A program made the translations under genes and the position numbers. Positions 43,185-52,597 of a stretch of 64,000 nucleotides of DNA are shown one piece after another. The stretch comes from Janthinobacterium sp. GW458P (GTDB lineage: Bacteria > Pseudomonadota > Gammaproteobacteria > Burkholderiales > Burkholderiaceae_D). The notes beneath the pieces were generated by a model. It searched no databases. It was not told where the DNA came from and was given only the letters and a program-made list of their open reading frames with translations. How positions within the stretch are numbered: the first letter of the stretch is position 1; every line of letters starts with the position of its first letter. The DNA lies in contig NZ_NEGZ01000025.1 of assembly GCF_002127585.1 (NCBI RefSeq), positions 1 through 64,000 on the forward strand, in the 5' to 3' direction.

Positions 43185-45503
43185 TCAGACGGCGCCGTGC
43201 CGGTCCAGCCCCTTCAGCACGGCTTCCGGACGGATCGGCAAATGCCGCACGCGCGAGGCCACGGCGGCAAAGATGGCGTTGCCGATGGCGGGCGCCACGA
43301 CTGTCGTGGGCGGCTCGCCCATGCCCGTCGCCGTTTGCTTGCTGGCGACAAATTCGATGTCGAGCTCGGGCACGTCGGCCATGCGCAGGGGCGTGTAGGT
43401 ATTCAGATTGGTATCCTTCACTTCGCCATTGAGGAAAGCCGTGCCTTCATGGATGGCCATGCTCAGGCCCCATAGCGCCCCTCCTTCCGCCTGCGCCAGC
43501 GCGCCATCGGGGTCGACGATGGTGCCCGCGTCGATCACCATGGTCAGCTTTTCCACCTTTACCATGCAGGTGCTGCGGTCCACTTTCACCCTGGCAACGC
43601 ACGCCGTCCAGGTGGGCATGTCGCGCTCCTGGCCGAAGGTGGCGGCGATGCCCAGGCCCGTGTCGGGCGGCATGGCCGTGCCCCAGCCCGCCTTCTCCGC
43701 CGCGCGCCGCAGCACGTGGGCCAGGCGCGCGGCGCCGCCGACGGCATTCGGCGCGCTGCCCGCATTGCGCCCCGTGGCCTGCAGCAAGGACAGGCGGAAG
43801 GCCAGCGGATCGACCTTGGCCGCCTGCGCCGCCTCGTCCATGAAGCTTTCCACGGCCCAATTCGTCCAGCCCGGCCCCACGGAGCGCAGCCAGCCGGGAC
43901 GGAAGCTGCTGTTGGCCAGGTCGTTCGACACGGCCCGCACGCGCTGCGCGCCCACCGTGTACCAGTGGTCGGCGCCGGCGATGGCGAACGGATCATACGG
44001 ATGACCTTGCTTATCCTTGGCCAGCAAGGCCGGTATCATGGCCTGCGTGGGCCAGCCCGCGCTCGCTTCATGCACCATGGCCGCCACCTTGCCGGCCTCG
44101 TCGAAGGCCATGCGCAGGTGCTGCACGGAAGGCGACCGGGGCGAATCGAAACGGGCATCGTCGGCGCGCGTGCAGATCATCTTGACGGGACGCCCCACGG
44201 CTTGCGCCGCCAGCGCGGCCGGCACGCAATAATCGCCGTTCAGGCGCCGCCCGAAGCCGCCGCCGAGCAAATAGGTGTGCAGCATCACCTTGCTCTCCGG
44301 CACCTTGAGTGCTTGCGCCAGCACGGGCAGGATCAGCGATTGCCATTGATTGCCCGCATGAACGTGCCAGACGCCGTCGATTTCCTGCGCCAGCGCATTG
44401 ACGGGTTCGAGCTGGAAATGCAGCACCGTACTCGTCGTGTAGTGGCGTTCCAGCTTCAGGCTGGCATCCTTGAACGCTTGCTCCACGCCCTCATCATCGA
44501 CCACGCGGGCGCCCAGGCTGGCGTCGGCCAGCTGCTTGGCCGCATAGCTGACGATATCCTGCTCCGACACATGGGCCGCCGCGCCGGCCCGCCATTTCAC
44601 CTGCACCAGCTCGGCCGCGCGGCAGGCGGCCGCATACGTTTGCGCATAGACCATGACCCAGCCGGGCACCGTGCCGCTGGGATCCTGCAAGGCCACGCTG
44701 CGCAGATAGCCCTGCACTTTTTTTGCCGCCGAGTCGTCGATGGAGACCACCTTGGCACCGTAGCGCGTGGGCGGGATCTTCGGGCGCGCATACAGCATGC
44801 CCTCGACCTGCGCATCGATGCCGTACACGGCCGTGCCATTCGTCTTCGCCGGAATGTCCAGCGCCGGCACCTGCTGGCCGACCAGCCTGCGCTGCTGCGG
44901 CGTTTTCAGCACGATGGCCTTCAGCTGCTCCGGCGTATAGCGGCGCGCCAGCTTGCCGCGGCGCACGATCTCGCCATAGGCAATCGAGCGGCCCCGTCCA
45001 TGCACGACGCCCAGCCTGGCGTGGCAGGCGGACACGGGCACGCGCAGCAGGCGCGCGCCTTCTTCCACCAGCGCGAGGCGGCCGGCCGCGCCGGCACGGC
45101 TGAGCGGGTCGAAATTCTGCCAGACGGACCAGCTGCCGCCCGTCACCATCAGCCCCCATTTCGGGTCCGTATCCACGTAATGCAGGCGCACCTTGCTCCA
45201 GTCCGCTTCCAGCTCCTCGGCCAAGATGCGCGCCAGGGCCGTGCCGATATGCTGGCCCATTTCCGCCTTGGCGATATTGACGGTGATCATGCCGTCGCGG
45301 CCAATCTGGAACCAGATGCTGGGATCGAACGCGGGCGCGGCGCTTTGTTCTGGCGGTACGGATGCCGCCTTGCCGGCGGCCAATGAGCTGTCGGCGCGCA
45401 AAAAGGCCAGCGTCAAACCCGTGCCGGCGGCGGCGATCAGGAAACCGCGCCGGTCCAGCGCACCGGGACGGCCGGAAGAATTTTCTTTAGGCAACTTAAA
45501 CAC
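43185..45503 (-). CDS. iorB: Molybdenum-binding subunit of a xanthine-dehydrogenase-family oxidoreductase
   Basis: The 772-residue subunit resembles isoquinoline 1-oxidoreductase beta and related aldehyde/nicotinate dehydrogenases. It has a twin-arginine signal ([11 protein letters not shown]), so it is exported folded. It has two molybdopterin-binding repeats and the Mo-site Glu in [17 protein letters not shown]. The start is a GTG at 45503, because AGGAGG precedes it by six bases and overlaps the end of the upstream Fe-S gene by eight. The electron path is Mo to 2Fe-2S to cytochrome c. Substrate is unknown. Confidence 0.88.
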   Translation of the reverse strand: MFKLPKENSSGRPGALDRRGFLIAAAGTGLTLAFLRADSSLAAGKAASVPPEQSAAPAFDPSIWFQIGRDGMITVNIAKAEMGQHIGTALARILAEELEADWSKVRLHYVDTDPKWGLMVTGGSWSVWQNFDPLSRAGAAGRLALVEEGARLLRVPVSACHARLGVVHGRGRSIAYGEIVRRGKLARRYTPEQLKAIVLKTPQQRRLVGQQVPALDIPAKTNGTAVYGIDAQVEGMLYARPKIPPTRYGAKVVSIDDSAAKKVQGYLRSVALQDPSGTVPGWVMVYAQTYAAACRAAELVQVKWRAGAAAHVSEQDIVSYAAKQLADASLGARVVDDEGVEQAFKDASLKLERHYTTSTVLHFQLEPVNALAQEIDGVWHVHAGNQWQSLILPVLAQALKVPESKVMLHTYLLGGGFGRRLNGDYCVPAALAAQAVGRPVKMICTRADDARFDSPRSPSVQHLRMAFDEAGKVAAMVHEASAGWPTQAMIPALLAKDKQGHPYDPFAIAGADHWYTVGAQRVRAVSNDLANSSFRPGWLRSVGPGWTNWAVESFMDEAAQAAKVDPLAFRLSLLQATGRNAGSAPNAVGGAARLAHVLRRAAEKAGWGTAMPPDTGLGIAATFGQERDMPTWTACVARVKVDRSTCMVKVEKLTMVIDAGTIVDPDGALAQAEGGALWGLSMAIHEGTAFLNGEVKDTNLNTYTPLRMADVPELDIEFVASKQTATGMGEPPTTVVAPAIGNAIFAAVASRVRHLPIRPEAVLKGLDRHGAV

Positions 45504-45963
45504 CAGGCGCCTCCTGCATGCCGGCCGCCAGTTTAATTGCCTTGCGGATCCGTACATACGCCATGCAGCGGCACAGGTTGCCGCTCATGACGGCATCGAT
45601 ATTCGCGTCCGTCGGCTGCGGATAGTCGCGCAGCAAGGTGGCCGCCTGCATGATCTGGCCCGACTGGCAATAACCGCACTGGGGCGCCTGCGTGGCGATC
45701 CACGCCTGCTGCAGCGGGTGCGTGCCGTCCGGCGACAGGCCCTCGATGGTGGTGATGGCACAGCCGGCCACGGCGGCAATCGGCGTGATGCACGAGCGCA
45801 TGGCGCGGCCATCGACATGCACGGTGCAGGCGCCGCACATGCCGATGCCGCAGCCGAACTTGGTGCCTTTTAAGTTGACTTCGTCGCGCAGCACCCACAG
45901 CAGGGGTGTCTCGGCGTCCGCCTCGGTGCCGAAAGGCTGGCCATTGACGGTAATGTTATACAT
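45496..45963 (-). CDS. iorA: 2Fe-2S subunit of the molybdenum oxidoreductase
   Basis: The 155-residue protein has both clusters of the family: the plant-type ferredoxin set ([17 protein letters not shown] and one more Cys in RSCITPI) and the C-terminal [12 protein letters not shown] with [10 protein letters not shown]. It transfers electrons from the Mo subunit. It lies 29 bases downstream of the cytochrome gene. Confidence 0.93.
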   Translation of the reverse strand: MYNITVNGQPFGTEADAETPLLWVLRDEVNLKGTKFGCGIGMCGACTVHVDGRAMRSCITPIAAVAGCAITTIEGLSPDGTHPLQQAWIATQAPQCGYCQSGQIMQAATLLRDYPQPTDANIDAVMSGNLCRCMAYVRIRKAIKLAAGMQEAPGV

Positions 45964-45992
45964 AAGAATTGCACATAAGAAACTTTCAATAA

Positions 45993-47315
45993 TTACTTGC
46001 CGGCGCCATCCATGCCAAGCGCCGTGGCACGGGCGCGCGCCACGGCCGCTTCCAGGTTCGTCCAGGCCGGCTGATGGCTGCGGCTGCGGCGCAGATAGGC
46101 GGCCAGCTGGGCCACATCGTTGTCCGTCAGCGCGGCGGCAAAACCGGGCATCAGCACGCCGGGCATGGCCGCGTCCTTGCTGATGCCGTGCAAAATCACC
46201 TGGATCAGGTTGGCGGGATCGGGCGCGCTGACGGCGCTGTTCAGGCTCAGTTCCGGACGCAGGGCCACGGGCTTTCCATCGCTGTTCGAGTGGCACGACG
46301 CGCAGGCGGCCACGTACAGGCTGGCGCCGCGGTCGTTGTCGACCAGGCTGACGCGCTGCGAACGGACGATGCCGGCCTTGATCACGGCATCGGCATCGAC
46401 CTTGCGCTGCTCTGCCCCCGCCACGCCGGCAAAATACGTGGCCAGGGCGCGGATATCGCTGTCCGGCGCGGCATCCATGCCTTCATGCACGACGGCCGAC
46501 ATGGGGCCGGCCGCCACGCCGTGCAGGGCCGTCGCCCCCGTGCGCAAAAAGGCATACAGTTCGTCCCGCGTCCAGGGCAGGGGCGCCGTATTGGCGCTGG
46601 TCAAGGCCGGCGCATACCAGTGGTCGATGGATGCGCCCAGATACGCCGCACCGCCAAGCTCGGCGCCCAGCGCATTGCGCGGCGTGTGGCAGGCGGCGCA
46701 ATGGGCCAGTCCCTCGGCCAGGTAGCGGCCCCGGTTCCAGTCCAGCCCTTGCGCAGGATCAATCCGGTAGCTGGCCGGCTTGAAAAACAGCAACTTCCAG
46801 CCCGCCTGCAAGGGCCGCAGGTTCAAGGGGAACGGCACGCTGTTGGCGGGCGTCACCGCATACACGGGCGGGCGCGTCATGAAGTAGGCGTACAGGGCCG
46901 TCAGGTCCGCGTCCGAGACGAGATTGAAATGGGTGTACGGAAAAACAGGAAACAAATGGGCGCCATCGCGGCCCACGCCTTCGCGCATGGCCCGCAGGAA
47001 GGCGGCCAGCGACCAGCGGCCGATGCCCGTTTGCTTGTCCGGCGTGATATTCGTCGCGTAAATCGTGCCGAACGGCGTGGCCAGTCCGTGGCCGCCCGCG
47101 TAATCGGCGCCGCCCCTGGCCGTGTGGCAGGCAGCGCAATTGCCCATGCCGGCCAGGATGCGGCCCCGGTCCACCGCTTGCGCAGAAAACGCCGCGGCGG
47201 CGGGCGGATTGACGGGCGCCAGCGCGGGGCGCCAGTAATACAGATACGCGACGAGCACGGCGGCGATAAGCATCGCCAGCAACGACAGCAGGCCGGTGAA
47301 AATTTTCTTGAGCAA
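45993..47315 (-). CDS. Membrane-anchored tri-heme cytochrome c, electron acceptor of the molybdenum oxidoreductase
   Basis: The 440-residue protein has an N-terminal membrane helix ([20 protein letters not shown]) and three CxxCH heme sites: CAACH near 60, CAACH near 210 and CASCH near 340. This is the architecture of the cytochrome subunit of alcohol and aldehyde dehydrogenase complexes, which passes electrons to ubiquinone. It is the first gene of the three-gene operon. Confidence 0.9.
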   Translation of the reverse strand: MLKKIFTGLLSLLAMLIAAVLVAYLYYWRPALAPVNPPAAAAFSAQAVDRGRILAGMGNCAACHTARGGADYAGGHGLATPFGTIYATNITPDKQTGIGRWSLAAFLRAMREGVGRDGAHLFPVFPYTHFNLVSDADLTALYAYFMTRPPVYAVTPANSVPFPLNLRPLQAGWKLLFFKPASYRIDPAQGLDWNRGRYLAEGLAHCAACHTPRNALGAELGGAAYLGASIDHWYAPALTSANTAPLPWTRDELYAFLRTGATALHGVAAGPMSAVVHEGMDAAPDSDIRALATYFAGVAGAEQRKVDADAVIKAGIVRSQRVSLVDNDRGASLYVAACASCHSNSDGKPVALRPELSLNSAVSAPDPANLIQVILHGISKDAAMPGVLMPGFAAALTDNDVAQLAAYLRRSRSHQPAWTNLEAAVARARATALGMDGAGK

Positions 47316-47456
47316 AACAGGAATCCGGTAAAAGGCTAAGCACGCGCCCGCCGCGCAGGGACGGCGGCGGCAAACGATGGTGACAATCTTACCGCGATTG
47401 TGACTTGTTGTATGTACGCAATGACACGCAGGCGGTTCCGCAGGCGGGCTGCGCCT

Positions 47457-47462
47457 TATAAT
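47457..47462 (+). promoter_or_regulatory. -10 hexamer TATAAT before the Na+/H+ antiporter gene
   Basis: A perfect TATAAT lies 30 bases before the ATG at 47493. No good -35 is visible. Confidence 0.45.
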
Positions 47463-47492
47463 CAGCGTTTCAGCACCCCGCCGCTCTCCTCA

Positions 47493-49145
47493 ATGCATAC
47501 CGTTACCATCATCCTCATCCTCGTGTTGACCGTCGTCCTGTGCGGCTTCATTGCCCGCTCGCGCTGGGTCAAGCTGCCACTGCCGCTGATCCAGATCGCC
47601 GGCGGCACGGGATTGGCCGTGTTTGGCGTGCAAGTGCCGCTCGATCCCGACATTTTCTTCTTGCTCTTCATCCCGCCGCTGCTGTTTCTCGACGGCTGGC
47701 GCATTCCCAAGGGCGCCTTCTTTTCCGACGCGCGCTCGATCCTGATGCTGGCCATCGGCCTGGTGCTGTTTACCGTGCTGGGCATGGGCTTTTTCATCGA
47801 CTGGCTGATCCCCAGCGTGCCGCTGGCCGTCGCCTTCGCGCTGGGCGCCATCCTGTCGCCGACGGACCCCGTGGCCGTGTCGGCCATCGCGGCCGGCAAC
47901 CCGATTCCGCCGCGCCTGATGCACATCCTCGAAGGCGAGTCCCTGCTGAACGACGCCTCGGGCCTGGTCTGCTTCACGTTTGCCGTGGGCGCCATGATGA
48001 CGGGCGGCTTTTCCCTCGGCGCCGCCTCGCTCAGTTTTCTGCAGGAAGCAGGCGGCGGCATCGTCATCGGCCTGGGCATCTCCTGGGGCGTGGGCCTGGC
48101 GAATAAATGGCTGGTAAGCAAGGTCGGCGAAGAGCCGGGCCTGCAGATCCTGATCAGCATCCTGATCCCGTTTGCCGCCTACCTCGGTGCCGAGCAGATC
48201 CACGGCTCGGGCATCCTGGCCGCCGCCACGGCGGGCGTGTCCATGCATTACGCCGACCTGATCGGCCGTCCGCTGGCGGCCACGCGCACCCAGCGCAAGG
48301 CCGTGTGGGACACCGTGCAACTGGTCCTGAACGGCGCCATCTTCGTCATGCTGGGCGCGCAGCTGCCCGCCACCGTCGCCGGCCTGCCGGCCGCGTCCGC
48401 CGAAGTGGGCGCCGGCAGCGCCTGGAAGCTGCCGCTGTTCGTCATCGCCATCACGGTGGGACTGACCTTCATGCGCTTCATCTGGGTCTTCATCTCGATG
48501 AAGCTGACCCTGTTCAAGCACCACAAGAAGGTGGCCGGCGAACCGAAGGAGGCGGCGCTGCTGGCGCGCCCCAGCCTGCGCCTGCTGCTGGTGGCCTCGT
48601 TCGCGGGCGTGCGCGGGGCGCTGACCCTGGCCGGCATCCTGACCCTGCCGATGTTCTTGCCTGACGGGAATCGTTTCCCCGCGCGCGACCTCGTCATCTT
48701 CCTCGCCATGGGCGTGATTTTACTGTCGCTGCTGCTGGCCAGCGTGACCCTGCCCCTGCTGACCAAGGGCCTGGTGTTCGCGCCGCCCGCGCGCCGCTCG
48801 ACGGAAGAACGCAATGCGCGCGCCGCCGCGGCCGAGGCGGCCATCGCGCGGCTGGAAAAAGTGTGCGAAGGCATCGACAAGGATGACAAGCAGCAAGTCG
48901 TCACGGAAGCGGCCAACCGCCTGATCGAAGCCTACCGGCGCCGCCTCGCGTATGGCGAAAGCAGCAACGACGAGGCTGCGCGCATGCAGGAACTGGCCAA
49001 GGCCGAGCGGGCCCTGCGCCTGGAAGCCCTCAACGCCGAGCGCGACGAACTGTTCCGCCGACGCATATCAGGCGAACTGGACGACTCCATTCACTTGCGC
49101 CTGTTGCGTGAAATCGACTTGCTGGAAGCGACATTGGAAGAATAG
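47493..49145 (+). CDS. NhaP-type Na+/H+ antiporter
   Basis: The 550-residue CPA1 antiporter has about 12 hydrophobic segments, the ion-binding motifs LSPTDPVAVSAI and GESLLNDASGLV and a long hydrophilic C-terminal tail rich in Ala, Glu and Arg (after about residue 430). It exchanges Na+ or K+ for protons. A large C-terminal region is regulatory in related proteins. It is a single gene. Confidence 0.93.
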   Translation: MHTVTIILILVLTVVLCGFIARSRWVKLPLPLIQIAGGTGLAVFGVQVPLDPDIFFLLFIPPLLFLDGWRIPKGAFFSDARSILMLAIGLVLFTVLGMGFFIDWLIPSVPLAVAFALGAILSPTDPVAVSAIAAGNPIPPRLMHILEGESLLNDASGLVCFTFAVGAMMTGGFSLGAASLSFLQEAGGGIVIGLGISWGVGLANKWLVSKVGEEPGLQILISILIPFAAYLGAEQIHGSGILAAATAGVSMHYADLIGRPLAATRTQRKAVWDTVQLVLNGAIFVMLGAQLPATVAGLPAASAEVGAGSAWKLPLFVIAITVGLTFMRFIWVFISMKLTLFKHHKKVAGEPKEAALLARPSLRLLLVASFAGVRGALTLAGILTLPMFLPDGNRFPARDLVIFLAMGVILLSLLLASVTLPLLTKGLVFAPPARRSTEERNARAAAAEAAIARLEKVCEGIDKDDKQQVVTEAANRLIEAYRRRLAYGESSNDEAARMQELAKAERALRLEALNAERDELFRRRISGELDDSIHLRLLREIDLLEATLEE

Positions 49146-49173
49146 AGACAATCTCTGCTATTTTTAGCAATGT

Positions 49174-49189
49174 TGAAGAGTAATCTTCA
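49174..49189 (+). other. Small hairpin with GTAA loop after the antiporter gene
   Basis: TGAAGA and TCTTCA pair around GTAA. No T-run follows. It may be a weak mRNA end structure. The rest of the 194-base gap is AT-rich leader of the yfiR operon. Confidence 0.3.
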
Positions 49190-49221
49190 TGGCAAAGAAT
49201 GCAAGTTTTAACATTAGTGTT

Positions 49222-49227
49222 TATAAT
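49222..49227 (+). promoter_or_regulatory. -10 hexamer TATAAT of the yfiR operon
   Basis: A perfect TATAAT in an AT-rich stretch; transcription would begin near 49234, leaving about 105 bases of leader. Confidence 0.45.
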
Positions 49228-49339
49228 GCAAGGTTATATGTAGCGCTGTGATTTACTTTCTCCATGCAGTTCCGTACAGTCTGCATTGAAGAATCGCCAT
49301 TTGAGCAGCTACCCGACCTGAATAAAGACACTCGACGCC

Positions 49340-49915
49340 GTGCCCTCTTCCCCCTGCCACCGGCAGCGCATCGCGCCGCCTGCCCAGTTCACTGCCGTGC
49401 TGCTGGCGTTCGCCTTGCTCCTGCAGGTGCCGGCCGCGGCATGGGCGCAAGCGGGCGCGGCAATGGACGCCAGGCGGCCGGCCGAAGTGTCCCAGGTCCT
49501 GTTCGGCATCATCAGTTATGTACGCTGGCCCATGGCGCGCCCCGAAGTGCGCGTCTGCATGGTCGGCGCGCCCCGCTACGGCGCGGCCATAGTCGATACG
49601 CCCGGCTCCAGCACGGGCCAGCGCATCCGCGTCAAGCTGCAGCCGGCGGGCCTGGCCGCCAGCGAATGCGACGTCGTCTACATGGGCAGCCTGCCCGACG
49701 GCGAACGCGAACACCTGCTGGCGCAGATCATCGGCAAACCCATCCTGTCGGTCGCCGAACCGGGCACGGGCTGCACCGTGGGCACCATGTTCTGCCTGCG
49801 CCTTGCCGACGCGCAGATCGGCTTTGACGTCAACCTCGACGCCATCGCCCGCAGCGGCCTGCGCGTGCATCCGAACGCCTTGCAGATTGCACGTCGCAAG
49901 GGACCGCAGCCATGA
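49340..49915 (+). CDS. yfiR: YfiR-family periplasmic regulator
   Basis: The 191-residue protein (GTG start) has a signal peptide ending in PAAAWAQA and the YfiR domain (about 50-185). Four cysteines, Cys73, Cys110, Cys145 and Cys152, correspond to the two redox-sensing disulfides of Pseudomonas YfiR. In that system YfiR holds the diguanylate cyclase YfiN inactive and is released by redox or envelope stress. Its end overlaps yfiN as ATGA. Confidence 0.87.
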   Translation: MPSSPCHRQRIAPPAQFTAVLLAFALLLQVPAAAWAQAGAAMDARRPAEVSQVLFGIISYVRWPMARPEVRVCMVGAPRYGAAIVDTPGSSTGQRIRVKLQPAGLAASECDVVYMGSLPDGEREHLLAQIIGKPILSVAEPGTGCTVGTMFCLRLADAQIGFDVNLDAIARSGLRVHPNALQIARRKGPQP

Positions 49916-51183
49916 GCCGCCGGATCGACGTCAAAGCGGCCGGCAAACCCCGGCCCACGCTCGACAGCGTGCTGCGGCGCGCCCACCTGAGCGTGTCGCT
50001 GGTCGCCGTGCTGGCGGCCGGCCTGACCCTGACGGCCGTGGCGCTGCTGGCCCTGCGCGTGTATTCGGAGCAGAATCTGCGCCTGGTGGCCCGTTCGATG
50101 AGCTATACGGTGGAAGCGGCCGTCGTCTTCGGCGACCCCATGGCCGCCAAGGAAGCAATGGCCTTGATCGGCATCAATGAAGATATCGACCAGGCGCAAG
50201 TCAACAGCAAGGATGGCCAGGTGCTGGCCCGCTGGGAGCGGGGCGAGCACGGCACCCGCTACGTCATCGAACGCACCTTGACGGGCTGGATGCTGCCCGA
50301 TTCCCTGACTTTCCCCATCACGCATGATGACAATGTAATCGGCAGCATCAAGCTGGTGCCGCATAGCCGCAGCCTGCTGCCCTTCCTGCTGAGCGGTCTT
50401 TCCTGCCTGCTGGCGTGTCTGGCGCTGAGCCTGATCGTCGCCGTGCGCCTGTCGCGCCGCATGGAAACGGATATCACGGCGCCGCTGCGCCACCTGGCCG
50501 AAACGGCCCACCGCGTGCGCCGCGACCGTTCGTTCGAGTTGCGCGTGCCGGCCGCCGGGATCGCCGAGCTCAACCAGATCAATGACGACTTCAACGCCCT
50601 GCTCGACGAGCTCGAAGCGTGGCAAAGCCATCTGCAGATGGAAAACGCCTCGCTGTCGCACCGCGCCAACCACGACAGCCTGACGGGCCTGTCGAACCGC
50701 GCCTTCATGGAAGCTGAGCTGGAGCGCGCCATCCTCGAAGCGCGGATCGGCAATGGAAAAGTTGCCGTCCTGTTCCTCGACAGCGACCGTTTCAAGTACA
50801 TCAACGATACCTTCGGCCATGCCTCGGGCGACCGCGTGCTGGTGACGATTGCCGCGCGCATCAAGCAGCAATTGCGCGAAGGCGACCTGGTGGCGCGCCT
50901 GGGCGGCGACGAATTCGCCATCCTGCTCAAGCCCCTGCGCAACAGCAGCGATGCCATGCACATCGCCGACAACATCATCGCCGCCATGGCGCAGGCCATT
51001 GAATTACCTACCGGCAACAGTATCGTCAGTTCGCTGACCATCGGCGTGGCCGTCTTCCCCGATCACGCCATCGACGCCGTGTCGCTGGTGGGCGCGGCGG
51101 ACGAGGCCATGTACCGCGCCAAGCAGGCGCAGCGCGGCACGCGCCAGGTGGCGCGATTACCGCAGACACACCTTCACCCCTGA
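49912..51183 (+). CDS. yfiN: YfiN/TpbB-type membrane diguanylate cyclase
   Basis: The 423-residue protein has a first membrane helix (about 28-50), a periplasmic CHASE8-type domain (about 50-155), a second helix (about 160-185), a HAMP linker and a GGDEF domain with intact GGDEF at 331-335. Its order matches YfiN. It should make c-di-GMP when YfiR is removed. yfiB follows 17 bases on with a good AAGGAG. Confidence 0.93.
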   Translation: MSRRIDVKAAGKPRPTLDSVLRRAHLSVSLVAVLAAGLTLTAVALLALRVYSEQNLRLVARSMSYTVEAAVVFGDPMAAKEAMALIGINEDIDQAQVNSKDGQVLARWERGEHGTRYVIERTLTGWMLPDSLTFPITHDDNVIGSIKLVPHSRSLLPFLLSGLSCLLACLALSLIVAVRLSRRMETDITAPLRHLAETAHRVRRDRSFELRVPAAGIAELNQINDDFNALLDELEAWQSHLQMENASLSHRANHDSLTGLSNRAFMEAELERAILEARIGNGKVAVLFLDSDRFKYINDTFGHASGDRVLVTIAARIKQQLREGDLVARLGGDEFAILLKPLRNSSDAMHIADNIIAAMAQAIELPTGNSIVSSLTIGVAVFPDHAIDAVSLVGAADEAMYRAKQAQRGTRQVARLPQTHLHP

Positions 51184-51200
51184 CCGCAAGGAGCTACACC

Positions 51201-51710
51201 ATGCAATTCCTCTACAAGCAACTACGCCTCGGCTTTCTCGGCCCCGTCATCCTGATGCTGGGCCTGCTGGCCGCCTGCCAGAGCGCGCCTGAAAAGAAAG
51301 CGCCGTTCAATGCCGACCAGATCGCCACCCTGACGGAGCAAGGCTTCGTGCAAACGGATGACGGCTGGGAACTGAGCTTTACCGACAAGCTGCTGTTCGA
51401 TTTCGGCGCTTCCAGCCTGACGGCGCCAAGCCGGGCCGCCATCCAGAAAATCAGCGCCGCCCTGCTGAAAGTGGGCATCACGCACATGCGCGTGGAAGGC
51501 CATACGGACAACGAAGGCGCCGAAGTGCTGAACAACAAGCTGTCGCTGGCGCGCGCCAACGTGGTGGCCGATGCCATGGGCGTGGCCGGCATTCCACGTG
51601 GCAATATCGTCGTCAAGGGCCTGGGCATGAGCAAGCCCGTCGCCTCGAACGCCACCAAGGCGGGCCAGGCGGAAAACCGCCGCGTCACCGTCATCGTCTC
51701 GGCACCGTGA
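51201..51710 (+). CDS. yfiB: YfiB-type OmpA-like outer-membrane lipoprotein
   Basis: The 169-residue lipoprotein has a lipobox LLAAC (Cys26), then an OmpA-C peptidoglycan-binding domain (about 55-165) with MRVEGHTDNEGAEVLNNKLSLARANVV. YfiB captures YfiR and so activates YfiN. The last base triplet overlaps the gluconokinase start. Confidence 0.92.
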   Translation: MQFLYKQLRLGFLGPVILMLGLLAACQSAPEKKAPFNADQIATLTEQGFVQTDDGWELSFTDKLLFDFGASSLTAPSRAAIQKISAALLKVGITHMRVEGHTDNEGAEVLNNKLSLARANVVADAMGVAGIPRGNIVVKGLGMSKPVASNATKAGQAENRRVTVIVSAP

Positions 51711-52213
51711 ACGTGGGGGCGCCCGCCGTGCGCTGGGTCGTGATGGGCGTGTCCGGCTGCGGCAAGAGCGCCGTCGGCAGCCTGCTGGCCGCTGCCTTGC
51801 ACGTGCCGTACGTGGAAGGCGACGACGTGCATCCCCCGGAAAACGTGGCCAAGATGGCGGCCGGCATCCCGCTTGACGATGCCGACCGGGCCGGCTGGCT
51901 GGCCGCCTTGCGCGAGCGCATCGCCACGGCCCGCGCCCAGGGCGGCGGCCTGGTCGTCTCCTGCTCGGCCCTGAAGCGCGCCTACCGCGACCTGCTGCGC
52001 GAAGGCGACCCGGCCCTGCGCTTTGCCCACCTGGACGGGCCGCGCGAGTTGCTGGCGCGCCGCATGCAGCGGCCCGGCCATTTCATGCCGCCCAGCCTGC
52101 TCGACAGCCAGCTGGCCACCCTGCAGCCTTTGCTGCCGGACGAAGCCGGCATCGTGCTCGACATCCGCCAGCCGCTGGCCATGCTCGTGGAACAAATCCG
52201 GCAAGCATCCTGA
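51707..52213 (+). CDS. gntK: Gluconokinase
   Basis: The 168-residue kinase phosphorylates gluconate to 6-phosphogluconate. It has Walker A GVSGCGKSAVGS, EGDDVHPPENVAKMAAGIPLDD, CSALKRAYRDLLR and a late EQIRQAS. The start is GTG in overlap with the yfiB stop, though a downstream GTG (MRWVVMGV region) is also possible. Coupling to c-di-GMP genes is unusual. Confidence 0.92.
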   Translation: MNVGAPAVRWVVMGVSGCGKSAVGSLLAAALHVPYVEGDDVHPPENVAKMAAGIPLDDADRAGWLAALRERIATARAQGGGLVVSCSALKRAYRDLLREGDPALRFAHLDGPRELLARRMQRPGHFMPPSLLDSQLATLQPLLPDEAGIVLDIRQPLAMLVEQIRQAS

Positions 52214-52279
52214 CAGGCGCGCGGCTGGACAGCCCGCGGCACGCTGTGTAGACTGGCGCGCACTTTCATGAGGGATTTT

Positions 52280-52597
52280 ATGACCACACCAACCACCAAA
52301 CCAGCACCGGGCCCGGAATTCTGGGAACGCGCCGACCAGGTCATCGCCCTGGCCAATGAACAATGCATGCACAGCGGCGGCAATGAAGTGGCCACCTCGC
52401 TGTTGTACGCGGCCGCCCGCTTCAACGCCTTCCTCGTCGCCAGCAAGAGCAATGACGTAGCAAAAATGCAACAAGAAAAGGAAGGCGCCGTGGCCTTCTT
52501 TACGGAACAGTACAAGCGCATGCTGACCGACAACTTCAACGACTACATCACCAACTTCGACAAGTACACGCAACCGTCGTCGGCCCCCAAGGCCTGA
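52280..52597 (+). CDS. DUF3144-family small protein
   Basis: The 105-residue protein matches DUF3144 (EFWERADQVIALANEQ, VATSLLYAAARFNAFLVAS). No function is known. The ATG at 52280 has GAGGGA five bases upstream; an ATG four codons earlier lies inside the Shine-Dalgarno region. Its stop overlaps the desaturase start by one base. Confidence 0.8.
   Translation: MTTPTTKPAPGPEFWERADQVIALANEQCMHSGGNEVATSLLYAAARFNAFLVASKSNDVAKMQQEKEGAVAFFTEQYKRMLTDNFNDYITNFDKYTQPSSAPKA

Noticed and set aside
49264-49339. Short upstream start (ATG at 49264) as a leader peptide before yfiR
   Set aside because: It has no good Shine-Dalgarno and runs on out of frame through yfiR; no attenuator structure is evident.
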